Part shown: piece by piece, positions 25,163 to 33,867 of the stretch | Layout of the letters: the number at the start of each line of letters is the position of its first letter | Position numbering within the stretch: the first letter of the stretch is position 1 | DNA from: Shimia sp049116215 | GTDB taxonomy: Bacteria > Pseudomonadota > Alphaproteobacteria > Rhodobacterales > Rhodobacteraceae | Assembly (NCBI RefSeq): GCF_049116215.1 | Contig: NZ_JAGDZB010000003.1 | Span: 372,001-436,000 of the forward strand | DNA length: 64,000 nucleotides | Reading direction: 5' to 3' | Made by a program: the position numbers and the translations under genes | Notes under the pieces: generated by a model | What the model was told of the DNA's origin: nothing | Seen by the model: the letters and a program-made list of their open reading frames with translations, nothing else | The model's database searches: none

Positions 25163-25466
25163 CTTAGTCCCCTTCAAATCATCCAAAAATAATCCACCAC
25201 ATAAAGGTTTAGGTTTCGATAAGGGCGCAAATTGGGCGGTAGAGTTCCAGTTTGGAAACACTGCGTTTCCTGCCACATACAACACCTGCGGTCGCATGGT
25301 TAATGTATTGAAAACTATGGTAATATTGATTTTTCCTAAGTTTTTGTGTTAAGTCTTGCTAGACCAGAACACACGTAGGGCGGGTATTTTGATCTCGTTT
25401 GGGTGAAGCCGGATGACGTGTGGCTTGTGCGGAGGGGCAACTGCGCATGAGAGGCAAAGAGCAACA
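25163..25466. other. AT-rich gap before the GTA remnant
   Basis: These 304 bases hold no convincing gene. The segment 25296-25375 is distinctly AT-rich against the surrounding GC-rich sequence and is where a promoter for g1 would be expected. I could not identify definite -35 and -10 boxes or a full CtrA site. Confidence 0.45.
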
Positions 25467-25793
25467 ATGACACAACATTTTACGCCTTCGGGTGAACGCG
25501 CGCTGGATCAGGAACTGGACGCTTTGCAGCTGATGTTGCGGCGAGTGACTGGGGAGTTGGAGCGGGTCAAGATCGCTTTACATCGCGATGGTCCTGAGGC
25601 CACCGCAGCGGGAAGTCAGGTTTTGGCCCAGGTGCGGCAGTGCATGCGATTGGCGCTATTGGTGGAGAGAGACATTGACCAGCGTTCCGCAACAAACCGT
25701 CCAACAGGACATGCCCAGCTTGACCTCGATGTCGCGCGATCTTCGATCGGGCGCCGCCTGGATCGCCTCCGAGCCGCGCGCGATGCAGAGTGA
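25467..25793 (+). CDS. GTA small terminase-like protein (g1)
   Basis: This 108-residue protein is mostly helical, with a charged coiled-coil-like middle (DALQLMLRRVTGELERVKIAL) and a C-terminal helical stretch. It lies directly upstream of the terminase ATPase segment, the place of gene g1 of the Rhodobacter capsulatus GTA, whose product acts as small terminase. The assignment is by position, length and character, not by a motif. ATG 25467 is chosen over 25413, though neither ribosome-binding site is strong. With the rest of the cluster missing, it probably has no packaging role. Confidence 0.65.
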   Translation: MTQHFTPSGERALDQELDALQLMLRRVTGELERVKIALHRDGPEATAAGSQVLAQVRQCMRLALLVERDIDQRSATNRPTGHAQLDLDVARSSIGRRLDRLRAARDAE

Positions 25794-28185
25794 ATTTTTA
25801 GGCAGTCTGACGGAAGGGGAGCTTTTGGCGCTCCCCTTTTTGTTTGAGTTCTGGGCCATGCCACATCAGCTGCCGCCGGCAGGGGATTGGAAGACCTGGG
25901 TGATCCTGGGCGGACGTGGGGCCGGCAAGACGCGGGCCGGGGCCGAATGGGTGCGCTCTGTGGTCGAGGGGGCTAGGCCACAGGACGAAGGGACTGCGCG
26001 GCGGGTAGCTTTGGTGGGAGAAACCATCGATCAGGTGCGCGAGGTGATGATTTTTGGCGAAAGTGGCTTAATCGTCTGTGCGCCGCCCGATCGGCGTCCG
26101 GTGTGGGAGGCAGGGCGACGGAGATTGGTTTGGCCCAACGGTGCTGTGGCGCAGGCGTTTTCGGCGCATGACCCGGAGAGCCTGCGCGGGCCGCAATTTG
26201 ATGCTGCCTGGGTCGATGAAATAGGCTGCGCTGCGATTGATAAGGGGCCCAATCAGCCAAACAAGTTTCTGGATGAGAAATCTTCTGAATCTGCGATGCC
26301 TTTTTTTTCCACAGGATTGCGAGAGGACGCTGTGCAACAACGCTACTATCAGGCGTTGCATGAGCATTATGCAGATCCACAAATGAATCCGGTTTCCAAT
26401 GTGTATGGGGGCAGCATGGTGGCATGTGATCGCATGTTTGCCTGGGCCTGGGATGCACGGCCGTTTCCCGCTTTCCCGAACGAGCGCGACTTGTGGAGCG
26501 ACGGGAGCAATTATTACAAAGGCCATTGGATCAATGGGCGGGTGAGCAATCGCAGCCTTGGATCGTTGGTTGAGGAGATTTGCATCGACGCAGGCATCTC
26601 CGCCTATGACGTGTCAGGATTGCGTGGGGTGGTGCGCGGATTTGTGCAATCGGACGTGGCCGATGGGCGGTCGGCCTTGCAACCTTTGATGTTGCGACAC
26701 GGTTTTGATGCTGTGGAGCGTGATGGGGTTCTGCAGTTTGTCATGCGCTCGGATCAGCAGAAATACGTTGTAGAGCCGGAATGCTGCGCAGACGTGAAAG
26801 ACGTCGATGGCGACGTGGAATTGACACGACAGGCGGATGCCGAACTTGCTGGTCGTGTCCGGTTGAATTTTGTGCTGGCGGAACGGGATTTTGAGACCGC
26901 CTCCGAAGAAGCCGTTTTACACGACGAAGCAACTTTTTCAGTGGCGCATAGTGAAGTCGAAGAAGTTTTGACGCGGGCGGAGGGACGCCAGACGGCAGAG
27001 CGATGGTTGGCAGAGGCACGCGTGGCTCGGGATCGGGTGAAACTGGCATTGCCACCAAGCCGCCTGAATATAGGGGTGGGAGACCTTGTCGAATTGAATT
27101 CTCAAGCCGGAGGGGCTCAAAAGTTTCGGCTCGACCGATTGACCCAGCAGGGGGCGCAGGTGCTGGAAGGGGGGCGGACGGAAAGGTCGCTTTATAAGAC
27201 AGCCGAGATGACCGAAGACGTCGCTCGAAAGCCCCGGTTTGTTCCGGCAGTGCCGGTTCAGACGTTGTTTCTGGACCTGCCATTGATGACGGGTGAAGAG
27301 CTTCCCCATGCGCCACATCTTGCGGTGGCTGGCAACCCTTGGCCGGGGGTGGTTGCGGTGTATTCGAGCGACAGCGAGGAAGGGTATGGGTTGGATGGAA
27401 TTGTCGATGGCAGCGCCATCGTTGGTGTGACTGAAACGCCGCTTTGGCGTGCAAGTACAGGTGTCTGGGATCGTGGTGAAGCGATACAACTGCGGATGCT
27501 GAACGGTGCGCTGCGCAGCGCTAGTGCGCAGGAGGTTTTAAACGGGCAAAACCTGGCGTTTATTGGCGACGGTTCTCCTGGAAATTGGGAAGCATTTCAG
27601 TTTCAGGACGCCGAGCTGTTTGGGGAAAACCGCTACGCGTTGTCGACACGCTTGCGGGGACAGCTGGGGACGGACGCTTTGATGCCAGAGGCTTGGCCGG
27701 CTGGAAGCTGGGTTGTCTTTCGCTCGTCTCAGCTTACGCAGCTGCCATTTGCAAAAAACAATCGCGGTCAGACCCGAAACTATCGTATCGGGCCTGCGCA
27801 GCGCGGCCTGAACGCCGCCAGTTACACGCATCATGTGGAAAGCTTCGAGGGCAATGGTTTGCGGCCTTACGCGCCCGTGCATCTGAGACAGGTGTTAAAA
27901 TCAGCCGGCAACATTGAGGTCACGTGGATTAGGCGCGCACGGATGGATGCGGACAATTGGGACGGCTTCGAGGTGCCACTTGGCGAAGAAAATGAAGGTT
28001 ATCTTCTTCGCATACGACGCGCGGATGCAATAATGCGTGAGGTGCAAGTGTTTGAAACAAGGTGGCAATACCAACCTGATGATCAGATGGCAGATGGCGG
28101 TGTTTCGGGCCTTGAGGTCGAGGTGGCGCAAATTTCAGCGGTGTTTGGGCCGGGACCGTTTCGGTCAATGGCGCTTGAGGCCTGA
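25711..28185 (+). CDS. Chimeric GTA remnant: TerL ATPase half fused to gp15 C-terminal part
   Basis: This 824-residue frame joins two GTA genes. Its first 170 residues match the GTA large terminase (g2): ALPFLFEFWAMPHQLPPAGDW, Walker A GGRGAGKT at about 67-74 and Walker B-like FDAAWVDE at about 163-170. It then continues as GCAAIDKGPNQPNKFLD, AWDARPFPAFPNE and further as the end of the TIM-barrel-like domain and tail-hub part of gp15. The terminase nuclease domain and all genes g3-g14 are absent. The frame stays open after the join. Start codons at 25711, 25729 or 25783 are possible; all overlap g1. It is unlikely to package DNA. Confidence 0.85.
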   Translation: MPSLTSMSRDLRSGAAWIASEPRAMQSEFLGSLTEGELLALPFLFEFWAMPHQLPPAGDWKTWVILGGRGAGKTRAGAEWVRSVVEGARPQDEGTARRVALVGETIDQVREVMIFGESGLIVCAPPDRRPVWEAGRRRLVWPNGAVAQAFSAHDPESLRGPQFDAAWVDEIGCAAIDKGPNQPNKFLDEKSSESAMPFFSTGLREDAVQQRYYQALHEHYADPQMNPVSNVYGGSMVACDRMFAWAWDARPFPAFPNERDLWSDGSNYYKGHWINGRVSNRSLGSLVEEICIDAGISAYDVSGLRGVVRGFVQSDVADGRSALQPLMLRHGFDAVERDGVLQFVMRSDQQKYVVEPECCADVKDVDGDVELTRQADAELAGRVRLNFVLAERDFETASEEAVLHDEATFSVAHSEVEEVLTRAEGRQTAERWLAEARVARDRVKLALPPSRLNIGVGDLVELNSQAGGAQKFRLDRLTQQGAQVLEGGRTERSLYKTAEMTEDVARKPRFVPAVPVQTLFLDLPLMTGEELPHAPHLAVAGNPWPGVVAVYSSDSEEGYGLDGIVDGSAIVGVTETPLWRASTGVWDRGEAIQLRMLNGALRSASAQEVLNGQNLAFIGDGSPGNWEAFQFQDAELFGENRYALSTRLRGQLGTDALMPEAWPAGSWVVFRSSQLTQLPFAKNNRGQTRNYRIGPAQRGLNAASYTHHVESFEGNGLRPYAPVHLRQVLKSAGNIEVTWIRRARMDADNWDGFEVPLGEENEGYLLRIRRADAIMREVQVFETRWQYQPDDQMADGGVSGLEVEVAQISAVFGPGPFRSMALEA

Positions 28186-28258
28186 GAAAGAAGCACAGCT
28201 GGGCTCACCGCTTTGTGTTTCATTCGATTTGGTTTTTGTCGCCGTCACACCTTTGAAT

Positions 28259-28288
28259 TTGCGGCGTTCCGCTTAGGTGGTGTAGGCT
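28259..28288 (+). promoter_or_regulatory. Candidate cysE promoter
   Basis: TTGCGG (28259-28264) lies 16-18 bases before the overlapping -10 candidates TGTAGG and TAGGCT (28281-28288). AGGGGACC then precedes the ATG. Confidence 0.4.
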
Positions 28289-28312
28289 GGCCGGGAGAAA
28301 AAGGGGACCAAG

Positions 28313-29128
28313 ATGGCTGAGACGCAACCCAAAGTGACCGAACTTGATCCGGTCTGGCAGCAAATTACGCGTGAAGCGGAAGAGGCGGTGAAAGAAGAGC
28401 CGCTGATGGGTGGTTTGGTGCATGCTTGCGTGTTGCACCATCGCACAATCGAGCGCGCGCTGAGCTATCGCTTTGCAGCCAAGCTGTCTTCTAACGAGAT
28501 GTCGATGGTGATCCTGCGTGAGATTGCGGACGAGGCGTTTGCGTCGGATCCGGCAATCGCGGAATCCGCGCGGGCTGATTTGAGCGCGATTTATGATCGC
28601 GATCCGGCGTGCCATCGTCTGCTACAGCCGATCCTGTACTTCAAGGGCTACCAGGCGGTTCAGGCGTACCGTATTGGCAATTGGCTGTGGCGCCAGGGGC
28701 GTACCGATCTGGCTTACTTCATCCAGATGCGCACCAGCGAAATCTTTGGCATCGACATTCATCCGGCTGCCAAGATTGGCAAAGGCATTATGATCGACCA
28801 CGCGCATTCCATTGTGATTGGTGAAACCGCTGTCGTCGGCGACAACGTCTCGATGCTGCACTCTGTGACGCTTGGTGGGACCGGCAAAGAAGAAGAGGAC
28901 CGTCATCCCAAGATTGGCGATGGCGTTTTGATTGGCGCCGGCGCCAAGGTGCTCGGCAACATCACAGTGGGGCATTGCAGTCGCGTGGCAGCTGGCTCGG
29001 TCGTGTTGCAAGAGGTGCCGCCTTGTTCGACGGTTGCCGGTGTGCCGGCAAAAGTGGTGGGCGAAGCAGGTTGTGACCAGCCAGCGGTGAACATGAATCA
29101 GGACATTGGTGACTGCAGCAAAAGCTAG
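28313..29128 (+). CDS. cysE: Serine O-acetyltransferase
   Basis: This 271-residue enzyme acetylates serine with acetyl-CoA, the first step of cysteine synthesis. The N-terminal helical domain (about 1-150) is followed by a left-handed beta-helix of hexapeptide repeats with HPAAKIGKGIMIDHAHSIVIGE, which carries the catalytic histidine region, then SVTLGGTGK and DGVLIGAGAKVLGNI. The C-terminal tail ends DIGDCSKS; a C-terminal Ile, usual for binding to CysK, is not the last residue. It stands immediately after the GTA remnant and has its own terminator. Confidence 0.96.
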   Translation: MAETQPKVTELDPVWQQITREAEEAVKEEPLMGGLVHACVLHHRTIERALSYRFAAKLSSNEMSMVILREIADEAFASDPAIAESARADLSAIYDRDPACHRLLQPILYFKGYQAVQAYRIGNWLWRQGRTDLAYFIQMRTSEIFGIDIHPAAKIGKGIMIDHAHSIVIGETAVVGDNVSMLHSVTLGGTGKEEEDRHPKIGDGVLIGAGAKVLGNITVGHCSRVAAGSVVLQEVPPCSTVAGVPAKVVGEAGCDQPAVNMNQDIGDCSKS

Positions 29129-29150
29129 CAGAGATCTGATTATAAAAGAA

Positions 29151-29177
29151 AAAGGACCGCTTGATGCGGTCCTTTTT
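29151..29177 (+). terminator. Intrinsic terminator of cysE
   Basis: The stem AAAGGACCGC/GCGGTCCTTT with a 5-base loop continues into a seven-T run. With A residues on the left it may also work for pdhC on the minus strand. Confidence 0.88.
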
Positions 29178-29197
29178 TTGTCGCTTCGGTGTTTGGT

Positions 29198-30505
29198 TTA
29201 AGCCAGCATCGCCATTGGATTTTCCAGATTGTCGACTATGGAGTTCAGAAGCTGTGCCCCCAATGCGCCATCGATCACGCGGTGATCGACAGACAACGTC
29301 ACTGACATAACGGTCGCGACTTCCAGATCACCCTCGGTGTTCACAACCGGTTTTTTGGTGCCAGCGCCAACGGCCAGAATTGCGCCATGTGGTGGGTTGA
29401 TAACCGCGTCAAAGTTGTCGATGCCAAACATACCGAGGTTGGAGATGGCAAAACTGCCGCCCTGATACTCATGAGGGGCCAGTTTGCGATCCCGTGCGCG
29501 GGCGGCGAGGTCTTTCATTTCCGCTGAGAGCGCGGAGAGAGACTTCATCTCAGCGTCTTTGAGCACAGGGGTGAACAGCCCGCCTTCGATGGCCACCGCA
29601 ACGGCCACGTCGGATGGAGACAGCTTGAGGATGCGGTCGTTGGCCCAAACGGCGTTGGCTTCTGGAACTTCTTGCAGCGCCAGTGCGCAAGCTTTGATGA
29701 TGAAGTCATTCACCGAGAGTTTGGCGCCACGCTTTTCCAGCTGTTTGTTGAGCTGGCTGCGGAAGGCCAAGAGGGCATCCAGTTTGATGTCGCGACGCAG
29801 ATAGAAATGCGGGATCGACTGTTTGGCTTCTGTAAGGCGCGCAGCAATGGTTTTGCGCATCCCGTTGAGCGTCACCTCTTCGAAATCCCGGTCCGCGTAC
29901 ATTTTCAGCACGGTTTCGGCATCGGGACCGGCAGGCAGCTTGGCCGCTGGGGCTGGCGCCGCAGACGGTGCTGCAGCTGCCGCAGTTGGCTTGGACGTTG
30001 AGGCTGCGGACGCTCCCTCAACATCTGCCTTCACGATGCGTCCACGTGGGCCTGAACCCTGAATGGTCGCGAGATCGACCCCCTTGTTGGCCGCGATCCG
30101 GCGGGCGAGAGGTGAGGCAAAGATGCGATTGCCGTCTGCCGCGACAGGAGCCGCGGGCGCTGCAGGGGCCTGCGAAGTCTCGCTTGGTGCGGCTTTAGGT
30201 GCACTCTCGGTCGCTGCGGTAGGTGCAGCAACTGGTGTCGCACCGATGTCGGCTGCGCTTTCGCCATCTTCGAGCAAAATGGCGATGGGCGAGTTCACTG
30301 CAACACCTTCGGAGCCTTCCGGCACCAGGATCTTGCCAATGATGCCGTCCTCGACGGCTTCAAACTCCATAGTGGCCTTGTCGGTTTCGATTTCCGCCAG
30401 AAGGTCACCTGAGGAAACTTCGTCCCCTTCTTTGACCAGCCATTTGGCCAATGTGCCTTCTTCCATGGTGGGCGAGAGGGCGGGCATGAGGATTTCAATA
30501 GGCAT
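29198..30505 (-). CDS. pdhC: Pyruvate dehydrogenase E2, dihydrolipoamide acetyltransferase
   Basis: This 435-residue E2 subunit forms the core of the pyruvate dehydrogenase complex. It has one N-terminal lipoyl domain with the lipoylated Lys43 in ETDKATMEFEA, an Ala/Pro-rich linker, the peripheral-subunit-binding domain (ASPLARRIAANKGVDLATIQGSGPRGRI at about 130-160), another Ala-rich linker, and a catalytic domain with SVDHRVIDGALGAQ near the C-terminus. It follows pdhB by 12 bases. The matching E3 is probably the lpd gene at 58984. Confidence 0.96.
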   Translation of the reverse strand: MPIEILMPALSPTMEEGTLAKWLVKEGDEVSSGDLLAEIETDKATMEFEAVEDGIIGKILVPEGSEGVAVNSPIAILLEDGESAADIGATPVAAPTAATESAPKAAPSETSQAPAAPAAPVAADGNRIFASPLARRIAANKGVDLATIQGSGPRGRIVKADVEGASAASTSKPTAAAAAPSAAPAPAAKLPAGPDAETVLKMYADRDFEEVTLNGMRKTIAARLTEAKQSIPHFYLRRDIKLDALLAFRSQLNKQLEKRGAKLSVNDFIIKACALALQEVPEANAVWANDRILKLSPSDVAVAVAIEGGLFTPVLKDAEMKSLSALSAEMKDLAARARDRKLAPHEYQGGSFAISNLGMFGIDNFDAVINPPHGAILAVGAGTKKPVVNTEGDLEVATVMSVTLSVDHRVIDGALGAQLLNSIVDNLENPMAMLA

Positions 30506-30517
30506 GTGCGTGTCTCC

Positions 30518-31891
30518 TCACCGATAAGTCACTTGTTTCACCGCCGCGATGACCTCTTCCGTGGTCGTCAGCGCCAGTTTTTCGAGATTGGCCGCATATG
30601 GCATCGGGACGTCTTTGCCAGTGCAGTTGATCACCGGGGCGTCCAGATAGTCAAATGCGCGTTCCATGATGGTGGCCGAGAGGTGGTTGCCGATGGAGCC
30701 CACCGGCCAGCCTTCCTCCACCGTCACACAGCGGTTGGTTTTCATCACCGAGGCAATTACAGTGTCGTAGTCAATCGGGCGTAGAGTTCGCAGGTCGATG
30801 ACTTCTGCAGAAATGCCGTCTTCTGCCAGTTTATCAGCAGCCTCGAGGGCGTACTGCATGCCGATTCCGAAGCTGACGATGGTCACGTCAGAGCCTTCGC
30901 GCCAGATGCGGGCCTTGCCGAAAGGAATGGTGAAATCATCCATGGCGGGCACTTCGAAGCTGCGGCCATACATGATTTCGTTTTCCAGGAAGATCACCGG
31001 GTTTGGATCGCGGATTGCGGATTTGAGCAACCCTTTGGCGTCAGAGGCCGAGTAGGGCATTGCAACTTTAAGGCCTGGGATTTGCGCGTACCATGCTGCG
31101 TAGTCTTGGCTGTGCTGCGCTCCGACGCGGGCGGCGGCACCGTTGGGGCCACGGAACACCATGGGTGCGCCCATTTGACCGCCGGACATATAGAGTGTTT
31201 TGGCAGCGGAATTGATAATTTGGTCAATGGCTTGCATGGCGAAGTTGAATGTCATGAATTCAACAATCGGCTTCAAGCCTCCAAAGGCCGCACCCACCGC
31301 GATCCCGGCAAAGCCATGCTCGGTGATGGGGGTGTCGATGACCCGCTTGCTGCCAAACTCATCTAGCAGACCCTGGCTCACCTTATAGGCACCTTGATAC
31401 TCCGCGACTTCTTCGCCCATCAGGTAGACGTCTTCGTCACCACGCATTTCTTCGGCCATGGCGTCCCGCAGCGCTTCGCGCACAGTCTGGGTCTTCATCG
31501 GTGTGCCTTCGGGCCAATCCGGCGTCAGATCTGGCGCTGGTGCTGCCGGAGCGGCTTGTGCCGGTACAGATGCAGGGGCTTCGGTGGCAGGAGCCGGTGC
31601 ACTGGCCTCAGACGCTTCTGGAGCGGCCTCAATAGCGCTGACATCTTCGCCGTCTTCGGCCAGAATGGCGATGGCGGTGTTGACTGCCACACCTTCGGTG
31701 CCTTCCGCGATCAGGATTTTGCCAATCACACCTTCATCGACCGCCTCAAACTCCATAGTGGCCTTGTCAGTTTCGATTTCGGCAATGATATCACCGGATT
31801 GTACAGTGTCGCCTTCTTTGACCAGCCATTTGGCCAGCGTGCCTTCTTCCATGGTCGGAGAGAGGGTGGGCATGAGAATTTCGGTTGCCAT
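30518..31891 (-). CDS. pdhB: Pyruvate dehydrogenase E1 beta subunit with lipoyl domain
   Basis: This 457-residue E1 beta subunit carries an extra N-terminal lipoyl domain (Lys43 in ETDKATMEFEA), nearly the same as that of the E2 subunit, then an Ala/Pro linker to about 130 and the catalytic domain. MGEEVAEYQGAYKVSQGLLDEFG, GFAGIAVGAAFGGLKP and YSASDAKGLLKSAIRDPNPV are the conserved E1 beta segments. A lipoyl domain on E1 beta is typical of alphaproteobacteria. It is separated from pdhA by the VOC gene, leaving only 3 bases between the two. Confidence 0.96.
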   Translation of the reverse strand: MATEILMPTLSPTMEEGTLAKWLVKEGDTVQSGDIIAEIETDKATMEFEAVDEGVIGKILIAEGTEGVAVNTAIAILAEDGEDVSAIEAAPEASEASAPAPATEAPASVPAQAAPAAPAPDLTPDWPEGTPMKTQTVREALRDAMAEEMRGDEDVYLMGEEVAEYQGAYKVSQGLLDEFGSKRVIDTPITEHGFAGIAVGAAFGGLKPIVEFMTFNFAMQAIDQIINSAAKTLYMSGGQMGAPMVFRGPNGAAARVGAQHSQDYAAWYAQIPGLKVAMPYSASDAKGLLKSAIRDPNPVIFLENEIMYGRSFEVPAMDDFTIPFGKARIWREGSDVTIVSFGIGMQYALEAADKLAEDGISAEVIDLRTLRPIDYDTVIASVMKTNRCVTVEEGWPVGSIGNHLSATIMERAFDYLDAPVINCTGKDVPMPYAANLEKLALTTTEEVIAAVKQVTYR

Positions 31892-31894
31892 GGG

Positions 31895-32284
31895 TCAGTT
31901 TCCCTCCTTGGATGGGGCGATCATTCCAACGATATTTCCTTGGCCGTCTTCGACATAGGCGCAACGGCCGATGCCGGGAAAATCTTGCGGGGGCAGGGCT
32001 TCGGCACCGCCGTTGTCCAGCGCCCAAGCGTAGCTTTTGTCACAGTCAGCCACGTCAAAGGTCATCGTGCCGCCGCGGACCGGGGAACTGGCTTCGGGGG
32101 TGGCTCCCATGCGTTTCATCATGCCAATTGTCAATCCGTGATCGGTGCCAATGCCGTCGCCTGCAACAAGCTGATATTGAATGTCTTCTCCGCCCGGCAT
32201 GGCGGAAAAAGTCCAGTCAAAAAGGCCGGTGTAAAAAGCCTTAGCAGCCTCAACATCTGCGGCGTGAATTTCAAAATGCGCCAT
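31895..32284 (-). CDS. VOC (glyoxalase-like) protein inside the pdh operon
   Basis: This 129-residue protein has a vicinal-oxygen-chelate fold of two beta-alpha-beta-beta-beta units: HFEIHAADVEAAKAFYTGLFDWTF in the first and GGTMTFDVADCDKSYAWALDNGGAE with RCAYVEDGQGNIVGMI in the second. Candidate metal residues are His in FEIHA and Glu in YVEDG. The gene sits between pdhA and pdhB. ATG 32284 is chosen because GGAGG lies 7 bases upstream; ATG 32290 would overlap the pdhA stop. A role linked to the complex, such as detoxifying a reactive aldehyde, is speculation. Confidence 0.85.
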   Translation of the reverse strand: MAHFEIHAADVEAAKAFYTGLFDWTFSAMPGGEDIQYQLVAGDGIGTDHGLTIGMMKRMGATPEASSPVRGGTMTFDVADCDKSYAWALDNGGAEALPPQDFPGIGRCAYVEDGQGNIVGMIAPSKEGN

Positions 32285-32286
32285 GA

Positions 32287-33282
32287 TCATGCCTCCGCGT
32301 AGATGTCGGTCCAGAGTTCGGTCTCGTCTGGCAGGGGGCTTTCCTTGGCGAAGTCGGCCGAGGCATTCACGATGGCCTTGATCTCTTTGTCGATCGCTTT
32401 CAGATCCTCTTCGGAGGCGTGTTTGCCGGTTAGAAGCATCTGGCGCACATTCTCGATAGGGTCACGTTCCTCGCGCATTTTTTGCACCTCTTCGCGGGTG
32501 CGATACTTTGCCGGGTCGGACATTGAGTGGCCGCGATAGCGGTAGGTTTTGACTTCAAGGATGTAAGGGCCTTTGCCGGAGCGGCAGTGCTTCACTGCGC
32601 GTTCGCTGGCATCTTTGACCGCTAGGACGTCCATTCCGTCGACCATTTCCCCTGGAATGCCAAAGGCTTCGCCGCGTTTGTAAATGTCTTGAGACGACGT
32701 GGATCGGGCTTGGGCTGTACCCATAGCGTATTGGTTATTTTCGATCACAAAGATGACCGGCAAATCCCAGAGAGCAGCCATGTTGAAGGTCTCATATACC
32801 TGGCCTTGGTTGGCCGCGCCGTCGCCAAAGTAGGTGAAGGTCACGCGGCCGTTGTTTTTGTATTTGTCGGCAAAAGCGAGGCCTGCGCCAAGTGGCACCT
32901 GCGCGCCGACAATGCCGTGGCCGCCATAGAAATGTTTCTCTTTCGAGAACATGTGCATGGAGCCGCCTTTGCCTTTGGAGTAGCCGCCCTCACGCCCAGT
33001 CAGTTCGGCCATCACACCGTTGGCGTCCATGCCGCAGGCCAGCATGTGCCCGTGGTCGCGGTACGACGTGATGCGCTTGTCACCTTCTTCTGTTGCGGCC
33101 TCAAGGCCCACAACTACGGCTTCCTGACCGATGTAAAGGTGGCAAAACCCGCCGATCAATCCCATGCCGTAGAGTTGGCCTGCCTTCTCTTCGAAGCGGC
33201 GGATCAACAGCATGTCGCGGTAGTATTGCGTGAGTTCTTCGCCCGAGACGTTGGGCTTCTTTGCAGCGCGTTTTGCCGCCAT
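32287..33282 (-). CDS. pdhA: Pyruvate dehydrogenase E1 alpha subunit
   Basis: This 331-residue thiamine-diphosphate enzyme decarboxylates pyruvate as the alpha subunit of E1. It contains MLLIRRFEEKAGQLYGMGLIGGFCHLYIGQEA, the diphosphate motif GDGAANQGQVYETFNMAALWDLPVIFVIENN and the YRYRGHSMSDPAKYR phosphorylation-loop segment. ATG 33282 has GGGAGGAG 6 bases upstream and is preferred to the upstream codon at 33303. It heads pdhA-VOC-pdhB-pdhC. ftsB lies just upstream on the same strand, the usual alphaproteobacterial order. Confidence 0.97.
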   Translation of the reverse strand: MAAKRAAKKPNVSGEELTQYYRDMLLIRRFEEKAGQLYGMGLIGGFCHLYIGQEAVVVGLEAATEEGDKRITSYRDHGHMLACGMDANGVMAELTGREGGYSKGKGGSMHMFSKEKHFYGGHGIVGAQVPLGAGLAFADKYKNNGRVTFTYFGDGAANQGQVYETFNMAALWDLPVIFVIENNQYAMGTAQARSTSSQDIYKRGEAFGIPGEMVDGMDVLAVKDASERAVKHCRSGKGPYILEVKTYRYRGHSMSDPAKYRTREEVQKMREERDPIENVRQMLLTGKHASEEDLKAIDKEIKAIVNASADFAKESPLPDETELWTDIYAEA

Positions 33283-33400
33283 GGTGACTCCTCCCAAAGA
33301 CAAAATGGTTTAGTGTTAAACCATACTTGCAGGAAGGGTAGCGGATCACCGCATGGGTTGCGAGTGGAAAAAGGTCTGTATTGTCAGGATGTTCGCGGAT

Positions 33401-33703
33401 TCAGCGAATGACAAGCTCATCGGCGCGGATCATGCCAAGTACGTCGCGGGCTTGTTGATCCAGCAAATCAAGGTCCAGATAGCTGTCAGACAGGCGACGG
33501 GTGAGGTTTTCCATATGGGCCACTTCCGCCTGCGCCAGAGCCAGCTCCGCCTCGAGTTGCTGCTTTTCCGCCAGGATCTCCACACGACGAAATAGGCCGT
33601 AGTCGCCTTGCACAGCGGCGAAGGTGAAGTAGGTCGCCAGCGTGAAAGCGATGCCAAAAAACGCAAGCGCGCCAAGGGCCGGTTTGGTGGAAGATGCTGT
33701 CAT
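33401..33703 (-). CDS. FtsB/DivIC-family septum formation initiator
   Basis: This 100-residue bitopic protein has one N-terminal membrane helix (about 10-32) followed by a coiled coil (LAEKQQLEAELALAQAEVAHMENLTRRL, about 45-72) and the short conserved C-terminal part with DLLDQQARDVLGMIRADE. It belongs to the FtsB family, which forms a complex with FtsL and FtsQ at the division site. It precedes pdhA by about 120 bases on the same strand. The assignment is by layout and pattern, which is characteristic despite low sequence conservation in the family. Confidence 0.88.
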   Translation of the reverse strand: MTASSTKPALGALAFFGIAFTLATYFTFAAVQGDYGLFRRVEILAEKQQLEAELALAQAEVAHMENLTRRLSDSYLDLDLLDQQARDVLGMIRADELVIR

Positions 33704-33867
33704 TTTTGCCTCTGAGTGCGGCTTTGCGCCGTCTGATTTCTTTATATCTTAGGTGATTCGCTGTGTGAATCCCTTAACGACAAGTTTTTTCATTTATTTT
33801 TGTGACGTGACGGGAATGTTGGCAGGGCGTTTTTCTCCGGTCAGGCTGGCTGTGGGAGGAGCCAGAA

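Larger units (their letters stand above)
25467..28185 (+). other. Collapsed gene transfer agent locus
   Basis: The locus lies between fabF-mltG and cysE, the neighbourhood of the RcGTA-type cluster in many Rhodobacterales. A complete cluster is about 14-15 kb with genes g1 to g15. Here only g1, the first half of g2 and the last part of g15 remain, in 2.7 kb. Portal, protease, capsid, adaptor, tail and tape-measure genes are absent from the window. The deletion joins g2 to g15 in frame near 26215-26229. Confidence 0.8.

Noticed and set aside
25783..28185. Reading the 2.4 kb frame as an ordinary phage terminase
   Set aside because: Only the ATPase half is terminase-like; two thirds of the protein match the GTA tail-hub/TIM-barrel protein.
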